From: an uncultured Eubacteriales bacterium
GTDB taxonomy: Bacteria > Bacillota > Clostridia > Christensenellales > Christensenellaceae
Assembly: GCA_905193725.1 (NCBI GenBank)
Contig: CAJJPW010000112.1
Location: 1 to 7,101, forward strand
DNA: 7,101 nucleotides
Reading direction: 5' to 3'
Positions 4,802-7,101 of the stretch are shown here, piece after piece. Below the pieces are notes generated by a model, which saw only the letters and a list, made by a program, of their open reading frames with translations, searched no databases and was not told the DNA's origin. The position numbers and the translations under genes were made by a program. The first letter of the stretch is position 1. The number at the start of each line of letters is the position of its first letter.

Positions 4802-6469
4802 TCAAAATGATTGATGCAGCGTCTTATAAGTGGTATATCCACCGGATAGATCCACCACATCTTTAAAGCCGTTGAGGCGTAAGATACGGCATCCTATATA
4901 CGCCCGCAGACCAATGGCGCAAACTACCACGATCTTCTTATTTTGATCCAGCTCTCCCAGTCTATCTCTGAGCTCACCTAGAGGAATGTGTGTGATTCCC
5001 GGAATGTGCCCATTATCCACTTCAGCTTGTTCCCGCACATCTAGGATAATCGTCTGATCCCTATCCAGATCTTCTAACTGTTCACAGCTGATGAAATCCA
5101 CCAGGCCAGACATTTTGTTGTCTGCCATAAAGCCCAGCATATTGACAGGGTCTTTTGCAGAAGAAAATGGCGGCGCATAGCAAAGCTCTAGGTTCTTCAA
5201 ATCGCTCACATTTCCGCCCAGTTCCATGACGGTTGCGATTACATCTATTCTCTTATCCACGCCTTCTTTTCCAGCAGCCTGGGCTCCTAAGATTTTTCCA
5301 TCTTTATCGAAGAACAGCTTAATAGCCATTTGAGAAGAGCCGGGATAGTAGGTGGCATGGGACCAAGCATGAGTCTTCACTTCAAAGAAATCCTTGCCCA
5401 GTTCTAGTCCATTCATCTGTAAGGCCTTTTTGGTGAGTCCCGTAGCTGCCACTGCCAAGTCAAATATCTTTGCCACAGAGGTCCCCATGGAGCCGGGATA
5501 GGCGACCTTCTTCCCATTTATGTTATCTGCGCATATTCTTCCCTGTTTGTTGGCCGGGCCAGCGAGAGGAATCATCACTGGCTTTCCGCTGACAAAGTTC
5601 TTCACCTCGATCACGTCGCCCAGCGCATAGATGCTTTCATCCTCTGTCTTTAAGTAGTCGTCTACGATAATGCCGCCTCTTTGGTTGACTCTCAGGCCGG
5701 CGTTTTTCGCCAGTTGACCATTTGGAGAGACGCCGATGCAGAGCATAACCATATCACAGGTAAGCTTTTCCCCGGTGTTTAAGGTGACCACCTTGCCCTT
5801 TTCGCCATCTCCAAAGGCTGTCACACCTTTGCCCAGATATAGCTTCACGCCGTTTTTCTCCAATTCGCTGTGGATCACTTTGGCAATATCCAGATCCACA
5901 TTGGGCATCACGTGCTCTTGCATCTCCACTAGGGACACATCCAGCCCCAAGTGAATTAAGTTTTCTACCATTTCCAGGCCAATGAATCCGCCACCCACTA
6001 CTACTGCGCTTTTGGGTTTTTTCTCTACCACATAGGCCTTGAGTCTATCGGTATCGTTCATATTCCACAGGCGGAAAATGTTATCTCCCTCTATCCCTTC
6101 AATGTTGGGCATGAGTGGAGAAGAACCTGTAGAGAGCACTAGTGTGTCATAATCCTCCAGATACTCTTTTCCCGTCTCGTGGTTTACTACTTTTACCTTT
6201 TTCTCGGCGCGAAGAATTTCCACTACCTCATTTTTCACGCGAATATCTATGTTAAATCTGCTCTTCATGAGGGCTGCTGGCATGACAAGCAGGTTTCCCC
6301 GCTCTTTAATGGTATCGCCAATGTAATAGGGAAGCCCACAGTTGGCAAAAGAAATGTAATCTCCTCTTTCTAATAAGACGATTTGTGCTGACTCATCTAA
6401 TCTGCGAAGCCTGGCTGCTGTGCCAGCGCCGCCAGCCACACCGCCTACAATTACAACTTTTTTAGACAT
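4802..6469 (-). CDS. CoA-disulfide / persulfide reductase with C-terminal rhodanese domain
   Basis: A 555-residue FAD-dependent pyridine-nucleotide disulfide oxidoreductase fused to a rhodanese domain, the CoADR-RHD/Npsr arrangement. Known members reduce CoA disulfide, CoA-persulfide or polysulfide with NAD(P)H. Visible features in order: FAD-binding GGVAGGAG (9-16), SFANCGLPYYIGD with redox Cys44, NAD-binding GGGFIG (159-164) with Glu182 at the end of the next strand (favouring NADH), YALGDV (281-286), a dimerisation domain with HATYYPGS (371-378) and YAPPFSSAKDPVN (431-443), and a rhodanese domain (about 457-555) with Cys517 in the CAIGLR loop. The frame stays open to 6538, but the ATG at 6469 is chosen: AGAGGAG lies nine bases upstream, the product then starts MSKKVVIVGG, and the extension would be encoded by an inverted repeat. 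Its neighbours are cysteine-rich, fitting sulfane-sulfur metabolism. Confidence 0.93.
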   Translation of the reverse strand: MSKKVVIVGGVAGGAGTAARLRRLDESAQIVLLERGDYISFANCGLPYYIGDTIKERGNLLVMPAALMKSRFNIDIRVKNEVVEILRAEKKVKVVNHETGKEYLEDYDTLVLSTGSSPLMPNIEGIEGDNIFRLWNMNDTDRLKAYVVEKKPKSAVVVGGGFIGLEMVENLIHLGLDVSLVEMQEHVMPNVDLDIAKVIHSELEKNGVKLYLGKGVTAFGDGEKGKVVTLNTGEKLTCDMVMLCIGVSPNGQLAKNAGLRVNQRGGIIVDDYLKTEDESIYALGDVIEVKNFVSGKPVMIPLAGPANKQGRICADNINGKKVAYPGSMGTSVAKIFDLAVAATGLTKKALQMNGLELGKDFFEVKTHAWSHATYYPGSSQMAIKLFFDKDGKILGAQAAGKEGVDKRIDVIATVMELGGNVSDLKNLELCYAPPFSSAKDPVNMLGFMADNKMSGLVDFISCEQLEDLDRDQTIILDVREQAEVDNGHIPGITHIPLGELRDRLGELDQNKKIVVVCAIGLRAYIGCRILRLNGFKDVVDLSGGYTTYKTLHQSF

Positions 6470-6478
6470 GATAGTATA

Positions 6479-6485
6479 CTCCTCT
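6479..6485 (-). promoter_or_regulatory. Ribosome binding site deciding the reductase start
   Basis: The minus strand reads AGAGGAG nine bases before the ATG at 6469. No such site precedes the in-frame upstream start codon at 6538, so the shorter protein is preferred. Confidence 0.7.
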
Positions 6486-6491
6486 TTATAA

Positions 6492-6534
6492 GGCGGTACC
6501 ATCCTTATATTACTTTCTATAGGAAGGTACCGCC
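6492..6534. repeat. 43-bp inverted repeat in the reductase leader
   Basis: GGCGGTACC (6492-6500) and its exact complement (6526-6534) are extended inward, after one mismatch and one bulged base, by seven more pairs, giving a stem of 16 pairs with an eight-base loop. On the minus-strand transcript it ends seven bases before the ribosome binding site of the reductase gene, and no T-run follows. It is therefore a candidate operator or a translation-affecting leader hairpin rather than a terminator. Confidence 0.8.
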
Positions 6535-6656
6535 ACAATGTTATTCCCCAGTCCTTCTATTTGGAAGGTCTTTTTTCCCTTGCCTATTTCTTTCTTTGGC
6601 AAGCATTCTTCTTAACTACAAGATGTATTTCTCTTTCACCCCGGTTTCATTTACCG

Positions 6657-7100
6657 TTACTTTGCAATGCCTTCTTCCGCCAGTTTCACAGCCATTTCTA
6701 CATATTTTGGGCAAATGGTGTGGAACGCATCTGCTTCGCATGCCTTAGCAAATCCATCTGGATCCGAAATATCGTATCCCAGCAGTGTAGGACAATCGGT
6801 TGCACCAAATTCTTCCTTGAATTTTTCAATGGCTTCTCTCACCAGCTTATAGGTCTTATCCTGTCTTTCCGGTTGGGAAGGATCGGTTTTGCCCTGCTCA
6901 GCGCCAATTGCCAACGCCATTGCGGAAAGAGTTCCACAGATGTTCTTGGTCTTGGAAATACCGCCGCCTAGGCTGGTAACCATTTTAGCCGCTGTGTCCC
7001 TGTCAATGCCGTAGTCTTCACAGAAGGAAAGGAAGACAGATTGGGCACAGTTGTAACCACCCATGAAAGTTTCTACTGCTTTTTCAGATTTTGCACTCAT
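6657..7100 (-). CDS. C_GCAxxG_C_C family protein
   Basis: A 147-residue small soluble protein of the C_GCAxxG_C_C family, common in anaerobes and without an established function; a redox or metal role is usually guessed from its conserved cysteines. The pattern is recognisable: GGYNCAQSVF near the start (Cys18), GGGISKTKNICGTLSAMALAIG (45-66, with Cys55 as the central CG), Cys103, Cys121 and the closing CPKYVEMAV (Cys130). The central motif reads CGTLSA instead of the family's CGAxxG, a mild variant. The ATG at 7098-7100 fits the usual family N-terminus, so the gene is probably complete, but its ribosome binding site and promoter lie outside the window. It is 187 bases upstream of the reductase gene on the same strand. 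No clear terminator was found between them, so cotranscription is possible. Confidence 0.88.
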   Translation of the reverse strand: MSAKSEKAVETFMGGYNCAQSVFLSFCEDYGIDRDTAAKMVTSLGGGISKTKNICGTLSAMALAIGAEQGKTDPSQPERQDKTYKLVREAIEKFKEEFGATDCPTLLGYDISDPDGFAKACEADAFHTICPKYVEMAVKLAEEGIAK

Positions 7101-7101
7101 A

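Noticed and set aside
6470..6538. 23-residue N-terminal extension of the reductase
   Set aside because: It is encoded by the inverted repeat and ribosome binding region, and it would precede the normal FAD-binding N-terminus. Treated as untranslated leader.
6553..6576. Plus-strand terminator-like CCTTC-6-GAAGG followed by TCTTTTTT
   Set aside because: The stem is only five pairs, and no plus-strand gene lies upstream to be terminated. Chance in AT-rich intergenic DNA is more likely.
6579..6603. CTTGCC/GGCAAG hairpin with 13-base loop after the C_GCAxxG_C_C gene
   Set aside because: On the relevant minus strand it is followed by GGAAAAAAG, not a T-run, and it has only six pairs. Too weak to call a terminator.
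6470..6656. T-box riboswitch suggested by GGTACCGCC near the reductase start
   Set aside because: The leader is only 187 bases and lacks a recognisable stem I and a terminator T-run, and the gene is not an aminoacyl-tRNA or amino-acid gene. GGTACC is palindromic and simply forms both arms of the hairpin.

Overview
The window looks like chromosomal DNA of an anaerobic, low-to-mid GC Firmicute of the class Clostridia. This rests on AAGGAG-type ribosome binding sites before nearly every gene, the gene order rph - rdgB - YfcE-type phosphodiesterase, and a set of anaerobe-typical redox families (CoA-disulfide-reductase/rhodanese fusion, C_GCAxxG_C_C protein, DUF1847 protein, iron-type alcohol dehydrogenase). 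No rRNA, tRNA, transposase, phage gene or CRISPR array was seen. Genus cannot be assigned by eye.

The layout has three transcription blocks. Block A (1-1817, minus strand) is a housekeeping operon: rph (RNase PH, tRNA 3'-end trimming), rdgB (XTP/dITP pyrophosphatase, nucleotide-pool cleaning) and a YfcE/MJ0936-type metallophosphoesterase that runs off the left edge. Block B (2016-2561, plus strand) diverges from block A. It encodes a DUF2752 membrane protein and, six bases after its stop, a 58-residue two-helix membrane protein. The two blocks share a 198-base promoter region in which two divergent -35 boxes appear to occupy almost the same bases. Block C (2708-7100, minus strand) converges on block B. 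In transcription order it holds a C_GCAxxG_C_C family protein, a CoA-disulfide/persulfide reductase with a C-terminal rhodanese domain, a 12-cysteine DUF1847 protein and an iron-type alcohol dehydrogenase.

Block C reads as a thiol/sulfur and redox neighbourhood: the reductase carries both a redox cysteine (Cys44) and a rhodanese cysteine (Cys517), and it lies between two cysteine-rich proteins of unknown function. The gaps are 116-187 bases, and each holds a strong inverted repeat upstream of the next gene, none followed by a T-tract in the direction of transcription. These repeats are candidate operators, leader structures or RNA-processing sites, and are the least explained part of the window.

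No gap exceeds 300 bases. Four start sites were settled from ribosome binding sites: rdgB at the ATG at 1036, the reductase at 6469, the DUF2752 gene at 2016, and the phosphodiesterase at a TTG at 382. No wholly new multi-gene system can be proved from this sequence; the best candidates are the DUF2752/two-helix pair and the cysteine-rich redox cluster with its inverted-repeat leaders.
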